Part shown: positions 17,199 through 26,657 of the stretch, piece by piece
Layout of the letters: the number at the start of each line of letters is the position of its first letter
Numbering within the stretch: the stretch's first letter is position 1
DNA from: JAITWN01 sp034002745
GTDB lineage: Bacteria > Pseudomonadota > Gammaproteobacteria > SZUA-140
DNA length: 64,000 nucleotides
Direction of reading: 5' to 3'
Assembly: GCA_034002745.1 (NCBI GenBank)
Contig: JAVEZY010000006.1
Span: 54,546 to 118,545, forward strand
The notes under the pieces: model-generated
The model's input: the letters and a program-made list of their open reading frames with translations, nothing else
Database searches by the model: none
What the model was told of the DNA's origin: nothing
Position numbers and translations under genes: made by a program

Positions 17199-19742
17199 TC
17201 AGACCTTTCTTTCCCCCGCCTCCTCCAGCAACTTCATCAGGGCGGAGATCTCCACCGGCTTCACCAGGTGATGATCGAAACCGGCCTCCATGCTTCGCCG
17301 CCGGTCGCCCTCCTGCCCCCAGCCAGTCAGGGCAATCACCAGCATGTCCCGGCCCCAAGGGGACGCTCGCAGGCGACGACACACTTCGCAGCCATCGAGA
17401 TCCGGCATGCCGATATCCAGCAGCACCACGTCGGGGCGCAGGCGTTCGGCGGCCTCCAGTGCGCTCCTGCCATCATGGGCCGTCCAGACCTGATTGCCCG
17501 TCACCTGAAGCAGCACCGCGAGGCTGTCCGCGCTGTCCCTGAGATCATCGACCACCAGGACACGCAGCGCATTGGCCCTGGAAGCATCCTTTGCGTAAGT
17601 CGTACTGGTTGCCCCCGCGTCATCCATGCTGGTCGCAAGCGGCAGCCGCACGATGAACTCGCTACCCCTGTCCACCCCGTCGCGGCGCAGATCGATCGTG
17701 CCGCCGTGCAACTCGACGAGCGCCCGGGCAAGCGGCAGCCCGATTCCGAGTCCACCTTCGGCGCGTTCGAGCGAACCGCTGCCGCGCGCAAACATGCCGA
17801 AGATCTGGCTGCTCATCGCCGGAGGGACGCCGACGCCGCTGTCCTTCACCGACACCAGCAACTCGTCTCCTTCCCGCACCGCGCTGAACTCTATGCAGCC
17901 ACCGGCCGGCGTGTACTTGGCGGCATTGCTGAGCAGATTGGAAAATACCTGCGCCAGCCGCACCGCATCGGCATCCATCCACACGGCCTCCTCCGGCATC
18001 GAGACGATGAGACGATGCCCTCGCTGCTCGATCAGCGGCCGGATGGCCTCCAGCGCGCTCTGCACCGGCGTCGCCAGATCGATCCGTTCCGGGCGTAACT
18101 CGAGCTTGTTGTAGGAAATACGCGACACATCCAGCAGATCCTCGAGCAGGCGTGTCATGTGTCTGACCTGCCGATCGATCACCTCCTGGGGCACGCGCGG
18201 ATCGACGCCGGAGTCGGGCCCCAGTCGCAGGATTTCGATCGCATTGCGTATCGGCGCCAGCGGATTGCGCAACTCGTGCGCCAGCGTGGCAAGGAACTCG
18301 TCCTTGCGCTGGTCCGCCGCGCGCAGCGCGTCCTCGAAGCGCTTGCGCTCGGTCATGTCGATCATCGCACCCAGCGCGCCACGCACGCGTCCGTCGTCAT
18401 CGAACAGCGGCACGGCGGTGATGTACTCGAAGCGCACACTGTCGGCCAGGACGACTTCGAGCACCTCGCCCAGAATCGGCTTGCCGGTCCGCGCAGCGCG
18501 CTGCATCGGCATCTCCTCCGGCGCGACGGGCTGTCCGTCCCGCCGCACTCTGTATGGCAAACGATCGCGCTGATCACCAGTACGCGAGGGATTCCTGTGC
18601 ACGGGCAGACCGAGCACCGCCGCCGCCGCAGGATTCATGCTCATGTGCCGGCACTGCGGATCATGAGCCACCAGCACGCCGATGGGCAGCACCTCGAGCA
18701 GGGCATCGAGTTCCTCCGCCCTGCGGCGAAGATCGTTGCGGAGCGCGATGAAGCGCTCCTCTCCCCGCTTGCGCTCGGTGATATCCACGCACAGGCCAAG
18801 CATCCGCTCCGGTTCGCCATCCTCGTCGAGGAATGGCCTGCCGCGCGCCTCCACCCAGTGGATGCTGCCATCCGGCCACACGATCCGGTACTCCATGTGG
18901 TGCTCGACATTGCGCGCGACCGCCCGGCGAATGGATGCGAGCACATTCTCGCGATCCTCCGGATGTATGTCTTCCCTGTAGGCCGAGAAGGTGCCCGGAA
19001 AGGATCCGGGCCTCAGCCCATGGATGAGTTCGAGGCTTGGCGACCACTCCATGCGTCCGCTGCCGATCGTCCACTCCCAGGTGCCCGTGCGCGTGGCTTC
19101 GAGCGCGAAACGGAGCCGGTTTTCGCTGTCGCGCAGGGCGCTTTCCGCGCGCTTGCGGGCCGACAATTCGCGCCGGATCCGCTCCGCATTGTCCCGCAGC
19201 CGGTCCTGCGCCATTTGCCGCTCTATGGCGAGCGCCAGATGACGGGCGATCGCGCTGGCGACCTCGATCTCGCTCGGATCGAGCGTCCGCTTCGTGCGAA
19301 ATCCGGCTACGAGTTCACCAAGCAGTGCGAGGTCCATGACGAGCGGCACCAGGCAGAGTGAGGCCATGCCCTCGCGCCGCATCGATTCCAGCAACCTTGG
19401 ATCCACGTCCGACCGGCTGCACACGCATATCGGACCGGCTCCATGAACGGCGCGCAGCCGCGGAACGGTTTCACTCAGGATATGGCCGCCCTCGGCGGAA
19501 ACATCGATGGCTGCCGCGCAACGCCAGCCGCGCTCCTCGTCACCAAGCAGCAGAGAGACGCAATCGCAATCGAGCGCCGAGCGTGTGGCTTCGGCGGCTT
19601 CGGCGTAGAGGCTGGAGAGGGAATCCGCCCGATACATGCGTTCGAGCAGACGATAGAGCGCCTCCAGATGCCGTGCGCGCTCATGCGGCGTCTGGCCGAA
19701 CCGTGTCCTTGCGGTGTCCTCCTGAGGAGAAGACACTGACAT
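17199..19742 (-). CDS. hybrid sensor histidine kinase (GAF-PAS-PAS-HisKA-HATPase-REC)
   Basis: Soluble-looking hybrid kinase of 847 aa. Order: GAF-type domain (about 25-185; SALDCDCVSLLLGDEERGWR), PAS/PAC with WEWTIGSGRMEWSPSLELIH and GLCVDITERKRGEERF, a second PAS ending in GAMIDMTERKRFEDAL, HisKA with phospho-acceptor His489 in ATLAHELRNPLAPIRNAIE, HATPase_c with N box NLLSNAAKYTP, G boxes DSGVGVP and GGLGIGLPLARALVE, and a receiver domain with phospho-acceptor Asp776 in VVLLDIGMPDLDG and conserved Lys in HHLVKP. No transmembrane helix is seen, so it probably senses a cytoplasmic cue. The ATG at 19742 has GGAG nine bases upstream; longer starts at 19781 or 19883 lack one. No output regulator gene is adjacent. 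Confidence 0.93.
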   Translation of the reverse strand: MSVSSPQEDTARTRFGQTPHERARHLEALYRLLERMYRADSLSSLYAEAAEATRSALDCDCVSLLLGDEERGWRCAAAIDVSAEGGHILSETVPRLRAVHGAGPICVCSRSDVDPRLLESMRREGMASLCLVPLVMDLALLGELVAGFRTKRTLDPSEIEVASAIARHLALAIERQMAQDRLRDNAERIRRELSARKRAESALRDSENRLRFALEATRTGTWEWTIGSGRMEWSPSLELIHGLRPGSFPGTFSAYREDIHPEDRENVLASIRRAVARNVEHHMEYRIVWPDGSIHWVEARGRPFLDEDGEPERMLGLCVDITERKRGEERFIALRNDLRRRAEELDALLEVLPIGVLVAHDPQCRHMSMNPAAAAVLGLPVHRNPSRTGDQRDRLPYRVRRDGQPVAPEEMPMQRAARTGKPILGEVLEVVLADSVRFEYITAVPLFDDDGRVRGALGAMIDMTERKRFEDALRAADQRKDEFLATLAHELRNPLAPIRNAIEILRLGPDSGVDPRVPQEVIDRQVRHMTRLLEDLLDVSRISYNKLELRPERIDLATPVQSALEAIRPLIEQRGHRLIVSMPEEAVWMDADAVRLAQVFSNLLSNAAKYTPAGGCIEFSAVREGDELLVSVKDSGVGVPPAMSSQIFGMFARGSGSLERAEGGLGIGLPLARALVELHGGTIDLRRDGVDRGSEFIVRLPLATSMDDAGATSTTYAKDASRANALRVLVVDDLRDSADSLAVLLQVTGNQVWTAHDGRSALEAAERLRPDVVLLDIGMPDLDGCEVCRRLRASPWGRDMLVIALTGWGQEGDRRRSMEAGFDHHLVKPVEISALMKLLEEAGERKV

Positions 19743-19883
19743 GGGTTCATCTCCGGAAGCGAGATTTTCACATACTACCATCGAGTGAACCCCTACGGAA
19801 TCCACGCACTCCCACCAAGTGTTTGTGGAAATCGGAACTTTGCCCGGGACGGCGGCATGGTCATCCCCCCCGGCGGCCCTCAC

Positions 19884-20324
19884 TCACTGCGCTTCGACTG
19901 GCCATTCCGGCACGCCGCATTCGGGGCAGCGCATCTCCAGCATCCGCACCAGATCGATGATCCGCTCGTGATCCGGCGTTCCGCTGAACACACCTTCGAC
20001 CACGCCATAGGCATCGGTCACCACCGTCGCCGGGGCGGCGCCTACATACTGTCGCGTGGCCGCTCCGTCATCCGCGAGCACCGGAAACGGAACCCCCGGT
20101 GGTTCGCCGTCGCCCGGTTCGCGCGCATGCACCACCGCCAACACCCGGGCGTTCGCCGAGCGATAGCTGTCTATCCTGTCGGCAAAGCCTTCGATCATGG
20201 AGTCGTCGGTTCCGGCAAACACCAGGACCAGCGGATGCTCGTGCTTGCATCTCCAGGTCGACACCAGCGCCCCACCCCGATCGCGCAACTCGAGTACCGG
20301 CAACTCCCGATGCAAAACGATCAT
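19884..20324 (-). CDS. thioredoxin-fold (redoxin-like) protein lacking the usual active-site cysteine
   Basis: A 146-aa protein with a peroxiredoxin/AhpC-TSA-like strand pattern: LELRDRGGALVSTW, HPLVLVFAGTDDSM, ANARVLAVVHA, VPFPVLADDGAATRQYVGAA, TVVTDAYGVVEGVFSG. The position where peroxiredoxins have TxxC is GTDDS here, so no peroxidatic Cys is present. A C-terminal CPECG motif could bind metal or act in thiol chemistry. GGAGGA precedes the ATG strongly. It is divergent from the GT2 synthase gene, with 252 bp between them. Function unknown. Confidence 0.7.
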   Translation of the reverse strand: MIVLHRELPVLELRDRGGALVSTWRCKHEHPLVLVFAGTDDSMIEGFADRIDSYRSANARVLAVVHAREPGDGEPPGVPFPVLADDGAATRQYVGAAPATVVTDAYGVVEGVFSGTPDHERIIDLVRMLEMRCPECGVPEWPVEAQ

Positions 20325-20576
20325 GAGTTCCTCCCGCGGACGCCTGCGTCCGCATCGATTGCGTTCACTGGATTAGACAGTCCGCGCGCGATCGACTCAT
20401 CCACGGAAGAATCGATCGACGCCGCATCCCCGTACGTGGATCTACATAGGCCGGACAATTCCGCATTACGTCGTTCGCCGCAGGTGGATACAATCATCCA
20501 CTCTCGGGATCGCGGCAGGACGCCGGCTCGATCAGCACTGCCGCGAAAGTTCTTGCTCCAGCAGGACGATCGACAC

Positions 20577-22598
20577 ATGCCCCAGCTACTCGATCTCGTC
20601 CATCTTTCCGTCGGTTCGCTCCTGTGCAGCGTGACGCTGCTCGTCTTCGCCGGCCATCGGGTGCGAATCGGGCATCCGGCGCTGTCAGTGGCATGTCTGG
20701 CGTTCGTGGTCTGCTTCGCCTACGGCGCGGTGACGACGGCGACAGGAAGGCCGCCGGATGCGGCTGCGATCGTCGTCGCGCTGCTGGCCGGATTTACCGT
20801 CATCGCCTGCTCTCCCAACTGGAACGCGATCGGGCAGACGTGCTTTGCCAGCGTCATCGTCTGGGTGTTCAGTTATCTCGCCTACGTGACGCAGGTGACT
20901 ACCGCCTCATCGCCCGGATCGCTGGCGCTGGCCTTCGCGCTCCTGCTGATGATGCTCGTATCGGCATCATTGCTGCTGATGGTGGCGCACGCCTTCGAGG
21001 TGATCGACGTGCTGTGCCGGATACGATGGAATCGTCGCTTCACGCCCGGGCCGGTTCCGGGGTACACGCCGAAGGTTTCCCTGCACGTACCGGCGTACAA
21101 CGAGCCGCCGGAACTGGTGATCCGCACACTCAACGCGCTCGCCGCGCTCGACTATCCGAACTTCGAAGTCATCGTCATCGACGACAACACGCGCGATCCG
21201 GCGGTGTGGCGTCCGGTGCAGGAACATTGCCGGCGGCTGGGATTCCGCTTCTTTCATCTCGAGAACTGGCCCGGCTACAAGTCGGGGGCGCTCAATCATG
21301 CGCTGGCGCACGTCACCCCCGACACCGAAGTGATCGGCGTCGTCGATGCGGACTACATCGTGGAAAGCAGCTATCTGCGCGACCTCGTCGGATTCTTCGT
21401 AAATCCGAATGTGGCGTTCGTACAGACGCCGCAGGACTATCGCGATGTCGATGCCCGGGGATACCAGTCCGCGCTCTACCGCTCATACCAGTACTTCTTC
21501 AAACTGTCGATGGCCTCGCGCAATGAGCGCAATGGCATCATCTTCACCGGCACCATGGGCCTGATCCGCAGGAGCGCGCTGGAAAGGGTCGGCGGCTGGG
21601 ACGAATGGTGCATCACCGAAGATGCCGAAGTCGCGCTCAAGATGCTCAACCTCGGTCACGAATCCGTCTTCGTCGATCGCTCGTACGGACGGGGTCTGAT
21701 GCCGCTCGACTTCGAAGGGTTGCGCAGGCAGCGCTTTCGCTGGGCCTTCGGTGGCATGCAGGTCCTGCGTCTGCACTGGAAGAAGCTGCTGCCCGGATCG
21801 CGCCTCTGGAACCGGAGCGGGCGTCTGACCTTCGCCCAGAAATTCGATTACTGGTCCGGAGCACTGCAATGGCTCAACGATCCGCTGACGTTTCTTTTCA
21901 CCAGCATCCTTCTGCTGTGCGCTGTCAGCTACACACTGGGTCAGGCCCTGCTGCTGCAGCCGATCGCGGCGAGCGCGGTATTCATGCCCTTCCTGTTCAT
22001 CACCTTCGGCATTCTCAAGATGCTTTGGGCATTGCGTCTCCGCCTGCAGTGCTCGCTGGCGGATGCGCATCGCGCCTTTCTCATCCTGCTGAGCCTCACC
22101 TGGGTGGTTACCATGGCCTGCGCACTAGGCCTGACCAGACGACAGGGACGGTTCCTGCGCACGCCGAAGCGACCCGGAGTCGGGTCCGGTCACGGACTGA
22201 GCATCATCCGCACCGAATGCGCACTCGTAGCGTTTGTGCTGGGGACGGTCGTCTGGGTAAGTATCAGCGCGCCGGGCGGCGCGGTGACGGTGGTGCTGTG
22301 CGGCCTGCTGCTATGGCAGGTATACATCTACGGCTCCGCCTGGATAGTCAATCGCTGGAGCCGCAATCGAGTCCTGTCAGAAGAACGCAGAGAGTTCGAT
22401 GCCGCCGTAAGGGGTGTTCTCCCGGTTCGTGCTCCGCTCGTATCCGATGACAAGCCCAAGCCTTCCAGGACTACCCGCGACATCCAGCACCAGCCCGGCG
22501 CCATAACTGTCCGCCTGCTCGCCGCTCATGCCGACGAGTTCTCCTCCGAAGGAGAAATGCGACGACACAGCCCGACCGATTCGCGCGCGGCTCCATAG
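20577..22598 (+). CDS. processive family-2 glycosyltransferase, cellulose-synthase-like
   Basis: Inner-membrane polysaccharide synthase of 673 aa. Six or so N-terminal hydrophobic segments precede the GT2 catalytic domain (about 175-415). All four processive motifs are present: Asp in VIVIDDNTRDP, DxD in VVDADYI, TED in WCITEDAEV, and Q(x)xRW in RRQRFRWAFGG. At least four C-terminal hydrophobic segments follow. No PilZ domain was seen, so direct c-di-GMP control is not evident. The ATG at 20577 (AGGA ten bases upstream) is chosen; the frame is open further upstream but without signal. The last 74 codons lie over the convergent gene at 22377-23081 and look like low-complexity read-through. The product sugar polymer cannot be told. 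Confidence 0.9.
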   Translation: MPQLLDLVHLSVGSLLCSVTLLVFAGHRVRIGHPALSVACLAFVVCFAYGAVTTATGRPPDAAAIVVALLAGFTVIACSPNWNAIGQTCFASVIVWVFSYLAYVTQVTTASSPGSLALAFALLLMMLVSASLLLMVAHAFEVIDVLCRIRWNRRFTPGPVPGYTPKVSLHVPAYNEPPELVIRTLNALAALDYPNFEVIVIDDNTRDPAVWRPVQEHCRRLGFRFFHLENWPGYKSGALNHALAHVTPDTEVIGVVDADYIVESSYLRDLVGFFVNPNVAFVQTPQDYRDVDARGYQSALYRSYQYFFKLSMASRNERNGIIFTGTMGLIRRSALERVGGWDEWCITEDAEVALKMLNLGHESVFVDRSYGRGLMPLDFEGLRRQRFRWAFGGMQVLRLHWKKLLPGSRLWNRSGRLTFAQKFDYWSGALQWLNDPLTFLFTSILLLCAVSYTLGQALLLQPIAASAVFMPFLFITFGILKMLWALRLRLQCSLADAHRAFLILLSLTWVVTMACALGLTRRQGRFLRTPKRPGVGSGHGLSIIRTECALVAFVLGTVVWVSISAPGGAVTVVLCGLLLWQVYIYGSAWIVNRWSRNRVLSEERREFDAAVRGVLPVRAPLVSDDKPKPSRTTRDIQHQPGAITVRLLAAHADEFSSEGEMRRHSPTDSRAAP

Positions 22599-23081
22599 GA
22601 GACGCTCTATCGTCGTGAATGAAACCAGCAACTCGCGGGTCAGCGACCCGGGGGCGGAACGCATGCTGGCCTTGATCGTCAGGCCAATGCTGTCGTTGTC
22701 CTCAATGCGCGCGCCCTCCTCCTCGCGGGAAATGAAGCTTGGACCAATCGAGCCGCCGATGCTCCAGCCATCCTCCCAGCGCAGCCCGATCGCCGGGGTG
22801 ACGATGTACTGCTCCGCGAAGACGTCGCCGCCGTCCACATAGCGATACTCCAGGCGCGCGGCGAAGAGTTCATAAAACGTTCCCCCGAGAGCGAACATCG
22901 CACCCGCATAGGCGATGCGATTGTCCTCGCCATTCTCCATGTAACCCGCATAGACACCGGCATCGGCGGCACCCGCCGCCAGACACCCGGCCAGCACCCA
23001 CCCGAAACGCCATGAGGCGGATTGAAACTCTCGAAAGGCGGATGAAGCCATCACCGCCCGTTCTTCGGACGTCCGATGCAT
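22377..23081 (-). CDS. predicted outer-membrane beta-barrel protein, possibly BcsS-like
   Basis: Exported 234-aa protein. Signal peptide near FGWVLAGCLAAGAADA, then alternating amphipathic strands with aromatic girdles (VYAGYMENGEDNRIAYAGAM, LFAARLEYRYVDGG, IVTPAIGLRWEDGWSIGGSI) and a C-terminal Phe (GGIELSAFF), all typical of small barrels. Overall pattern and position beside a GT2 synthase resemble the cellulose-biosynthesis BcsS family; this is an inference. The ATG at 23081 has AAGGAG eight bases upstream; a GTG three codons earlier is too close to that site. Its 3' 222 bp overlap the end of the GT2 gene on the other strand. Confidence 0.7.
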   Translation of the reverse strand: MHRTSEERAVMASSAFREFQSASWRFGWVLAGCLAAGAADAGVYAGYMENGEDNRIAYAGAMFALGGTFYELFAARLEYRYVDGGDVFAEQYIVTPAIGLRWEDGWSIGGSIGPSFISREEEGARIEDNDSIGLTIKASMRSAPGSLTRELLVSFTTIERLLWSRARIGRAVSSHFSFGGELVGMSGEQADSYGAGLVLDVAGSPGRLGLVIGYERSTNRENTPYGGIELSAFF

Positions 23082-23219
23082 CAAGTCCACTCCTTCTGCT
23101 GCCGTTACCCTCGGTGTGGCAAGGAAGACCCCGCACCCGCAAATGGTGATTTCTGACTGTACACCATCACAGGGCCGGACGCCCGAACGACTTCAAGTAT
23201 CTGAATGGAAAGGACTCAA

Positions 23220-24350
23220 ATGACAAAGACGGACACAGGGATACAACCCCGGCAGTCGCGCCATCTGCTGGCATGCGCAGGCCTCCTGACCCTGCTGGCA
23301 GGCTGCGGCGGCGGAGGAGGCGATGAGCCCGAGTTCGGACCGGGAACCTCTCCGATACCCGGTTCACGCAACATCACCGGCGCCACCGACGGCGGTACCG
23401 GCGCGGGGTCCGGTGGCCCGGACGCAGTGACTCTCGTCCGCTCCTCGCTGGACATCACCAGCAAGCTGGTGGCGGTGTCCAACATCGTCAACACGATGCT
23501 GCACGATCACATCGACCTGGTGCAAACAGGCGACACCAATGCCCGCAACATCCCGCAGTGCGCCGCCAGCCCGGACGGCTACGATTTCGAAACCAACCAG
23601 GTCAGCTATCGCCATCTCAATCCCGGCTTCATGCTCCCTGCAGGGCCTTCGCTCCATGTCGCACTGTCGCGCTGCATCGTCGAGGGAGTCGATATCACCG
23701 GCTTCATCGATATCACCAATATCCGGCGCAGCGGCGATCCGGGCGGAAACGGCGACTGGGAAATCGAGGCTGAAGTCTGGCTGAGTCCGGCACAGATCCA
23801 CAACAACAACGGCACCGTCACTTCGCTCACCGACAGCTACACCCACTCGGCAAGGCGCACGCTCAACGTGCTCAACACCCGGCTGGAAATCGACGCCGAT
23901 CTCAATGCCGGGATCATCGGCGGCCTCAACGGACAGCACTACGCCCTGCCGCTCACCCCGGGCTCGGCAACGGTCAACTTCCAGTTCCGTCCTTTCCGCA
24001 TCGACACGACCGAGGATTCCGACGCCGGGGAATACCGTCTCGAGATCGCGAGCCATGGCGAAGGACCCAGCACGCTCAGCCGGTATACGAATGGAGGCGA
24101 TGACGAAGTGCTGATGCGGGTAGAAACGCAGGCGGATGACCCGCTGCTGTGGACCGCAGGCCGTCCGGCTTCGTATACCCAGACTCCCGTATCCGGTGCC
24201 GTCATGCTTGAAGAAACCTGCACTGACTGCGACACGGTGCAGGTGGCGGTCGCTTCGGGCGAGGCCATCCTCACCGTCGAGTCGGGAGGATCGGTGACCT
24301 CCAGCGTGCTCGACTGGTCCCTGCTGCTGTCTCCCCCGCCGCCGCCCTGA
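23220..24350 (+). CDS. predicted outer-membrane lipoprotein of unknown function
   Basis: A 376-aa lipoprotein. The signal RQSRHLLACAGLLTLLAGCG carries a clear lipobox (LAGC, Cys29), followed by a Gly-rich linker. The mature part has no domain I recognise; it contains CAASPDGYDFE, DITGFIDITNIRRSG and a CTDC pair and ends in a run of prolines. AGGA lies five bases before the ATG at 23220. It is divergent from the barrel protein gene and may belong to the same envelope or polysaccharide module. Confidence 0.75.
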   Translation: MTKTDTGIQPRQSRHLLACAGLLTLLAGCGGGGGDEPEFGPGTSPIPGSRNITGATDGGTGAGSGGPDAVTLVRSSLDITSKLVAVSNIVNTMLHDHIDLVQTGDTNARNIPQCAASPDGYDFETNQVSYRHLNPGFMLPAGPSLHVALSRCIVEGVDITGFIDITNIRRSGDPGGNGDWEIEAEVWLSPAQIHNNNGTVTSLTDSYTHSARRTLNVLNTRLEIDADLNAGIIGGLNGQHYALPLTPGSATVNFQFRPFRIDTTEDSDAGEYRLEIASHGEGPSTLSRYTNGGDDEVLMRVETQADDPLLWTAGRPASYTQTPVSGAVMLEETCTDCDTVQVAVASGEAILTVESGGSVTSSVLDWSLLLSPPPPP

Positions 24351-24411
24351 TGCGGCCCGGGGGTCGCTCCGCGGCCGGGAAACCGGTCGCATGTCTTACC
24401 GTTGACTGGCG

Positions 24412-26355
24412 TCAGCGGGCCTGCTGAACCCGGCCCAGTGGAGGCAGTGGACAATCCAGACACGCCGCGAGCGTGCGCAGCAGTTCATAGCCACGCGTGG
24501 TCAGACACCGGTCATGCAGGATGCAGACGACGCAGGCCTTCAGCGCCGCCTCCTTCTGCGCTCCATCGACCGACTCCAGCCGATCGAACGCAGCATCGAG
24601 CATCCTCGGCTCCAGCGGCCCGGCACGATACCGCAACGACAGACGCCCATCCTCGAGCACCCCCGCACCCGCCCTGAAAGCCGCCTGCGCCGCCTCGTCC
24701 GCGCCGGAATGCTCCAGGCGCGCGAGCACCGACAGCACCATCGATGCGGCATCTCCCAGCATCTCTGTGTCGATATAGCGCTCCATCGCCGGCGAACGCA
24801 GGCCGAACGCCTCGTCCAGCCGGCGCAGCACATAGCGGCGGAGGATCCACTCGCCAAAGTCAGTGTGCTGATCGGCAAGGATCAACGCCTCCACGACGCC
24901 ACGGAAGCGCTGGTACTGCCCGGGCGAAAGCGCCTCCAGCGCGGGCATTGCGATCCCCGCCAGCGGCAGACGCAAGCGCTCTCCAGCCACCGCGACCTCC
25001 GCCTTCAGGGCGCGCGCATGCAGCGCGATGGCGGGATCCGCCATCGTCGCCAGGATCCTTTCCTGCGCCGTGGCGACTTCCTGACGATCATCCAGCAGCA
25101 TCGCATAGATCACCGCTCGTGCTCCGTAGGGCTCCTCGGCCGCGGCGTGCAGCCGCGGCGGAATGGCCGCCAGCAACTCTCGCGCCAGACCGATCGCGTC
25201 GCCGTCAGCCGTTCCCGCCCGCGCAAGGAGCGCATCCGCGGCCGCCACAGCGGTGAACACCGACTCCACCGGCACTGCCGCAACGTCTTCCGCGGTATCC
25301 ACACGGGCTTCAGCCACCACCGCAGCCGCGGACTCGCTCGCGGCTGACACGTACCGGCCGTCCCATTGCGGGTCCAGCCGGCGGATGCGCACTTCCAGTG
25401 GCGGATGGGTCGCGAACATCGATTGCAGCCATCCACCGACCGCAGTGGCGAAACAGGCATAGCTGTACTGGGCTGCCGCGGGAGCCCGCAGCCCGGAGCC
25501 CGCCGCCCCGATCTTCTTCAGAGCGCCTGCGAGGCCGTCACTGTTGCGCGTGTACTGAACGGCGGATGCATCGGCGAGCAGTTCGCGCTGGCGGCTGATC
25601 GTCGCCTTGATCCATTGGCCGAAGAAGTAGCCGATCGATCCCACGGCGATGAGTCCGAGGCCGAACAGCGGGACCATCGCCGCCGCGCTGGTATTGCCGC
25701 GGCCACGCCCCGTCCGGGCATAGCGCATGGAGCGCAGCAGCCGCCAGCCGAGCAGCGCAAGCAGGAGAATGCCATGCAGCACGCCGAGAAGGCGCAGGTT
25801 GAGGCGCATGTCGCCGTTGAAGACGTGGCTGAACTCATGCGCAATCACGCCCTGGAGCTGATCGCGATCGAGTTGCTCGAGTGCGCCCCGGGTGACTCCG
25901 ATCACCGCCGTGTTGGGCGAGTTGCCGGCGGCAAACGCATTGATGCCCGGCTCTTCAAGAATGTATACCGGTGGCACGGCGATTCCGGAAGCGATGGCCA
26001 TCTCCTCGACCACGTTGATCAGCTGGCGCTCCGCGAAGTCCCGGCTGGCGGTCGCGACGGGCCGTCCTCCAAGCATCTCGGCGACGCGCCGCCCGTCTCC
26101 TCCGAGCGCCAGAATCTTGAAGACACTGCCGAGCCCAATGGTGATCAGGACGAGGAGCGTAACCGTTGCGACGATGGCGGGATCGAAGTGCTGTCCGAGC
26201 GCTCCCGGGGAAAGATCGGAGCCGCCTGCGAATATCATCACCGCGAATACCAGCAGATTCGACAGCACGACCAGACCGACGACGGCCAGAGCAAACAGCA
26301 GGATCAGCCTTGCCGTATGACGTTTCGCCTGTGCCTGCGCCTCGAAGAAATTCAT
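24412..26355 (-). CDS. M48-family membrane metalloprotease with long C-terminal extension
   Basis: Zinc metalloprotease of 647 aa. Two N-terminal helices (ILLFALAVVGLVVLSNLLVF; VATVTLLVLITIGLGSVFKI) precede the catalytic domain with HEFSH at residues 173-177 (QLQGVIAHEFSHVFNGDM); RELLADASAVQYTR probably supplies the third ligand. Two more hydrophobic segments follow HEFSH. Residues from about 350 to the end form an extension of some 290 aa, largely helical, ending in a Cys-rich part (CVVCILHDRC, ACLDCPLPP). A LemA gene lies upstream on the same strand, a pairing common in proteobacteria. Distinct from the true HtpX at 45443. Confidence 0.9.
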   Translation of the reverse strand: MNFFEAQAQAKRHTARLILLFALAVVGLVVLSNLLVFAVMIFAGGSDLSPGALGQHFDPAIVATVTLLVLITIGLGSVFKILALGGDGRRVAEMLGGRPVATASRDFAERQLINVVEEMAIASGIAVPPVYILEEPGINAFAAGNSPNTAVIGVTRGALEQLDRDQLQGVIAHEFSHVFNGDMRLNLRLLGVLHGILLLALLGWRLLRSMRYARTGRGRGNTSAAAMVPLFGLGLIAVGSIGYFFGQWIKATISRQRELLADASAVQYTRNSDGLAGALKKIGAAGSGLRAPAAAQYSYACFATAVGGWLQSMFATHPPLEVRIRRLDPQWDGRYVSAASESAAAVVAEARVDTAEDVAAVPVESVFTAVAAADALLARAGTADGDAIGLARELLAAIPPRLHAAAEEPYGARAVIYAMLLDDRQEVATAQERILATMADPAIALHARALKAEVAVAGERLRLPLAGIAMPALEALSPGQYQRFRGVVEALILADQHTDFGEWILRRYVLRRLDEAFGLRSPAMERYIDTEMLGDAASMVLSVLARLEHSGADEAAQAAFRAGAGVLEDGRLSLRYRAGPLEPRMLDAAFDRLESVDGAQKEAALKACVVCILHDRCLTTRGYELLRTLAACLDCPLPPLGRVQQAR

Positions 26356-26657
26356 TCCGGCCGCACATCAGGCAGGTACGGGTCTAAATCTGAAGGATCG
26401 CGGCGTCGGCGCACCGCCTGGAATATGGTCGGACTCATTGATGTCTCGTGCTCCACTTCCGAATCATGGCAGTATCCGGCTCATCGGGGACCGGCTGGAC
26501 CATCCACGCCGCGGCGGCGCACCGGGCGAGTACGTGCTCTTCTGGACATCGTGGAAGAAGAGAAAAACGGCGGGCTCGCAAGCCACTGCGGCGAGGTCAT
26601 GCATATCGCCTTTCGCGTCCGCTGACGCTACCGCGAAGAGCAGAACTCTCCTTCTCC
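26356..26657. other. 302-bp intergenic region between lemA and the M48 gene
   Basis: No convincing gene. A short plus-strand stretch around 26480-26570 encodes GEYVLFWTSWKKRK, faintly like the start of class II DNA photolyases, but the similarity is too short to call. No terminator or repeat is evident. Confidence 0.4.

Noticed and set aside
20624..21526. 300-codon plus-strand frame within the GT2 gene
   Set aside because: Alternative frame of the synthase gene; the true frame carries all catalytic motifs.
26440..26640. Possible class II DNA photolyase N-terminal fragment (GEYVLFWTSWKKRK)
   Set aside because: Only about 20 residues of weak similarity; not enough for a pseudogene call.
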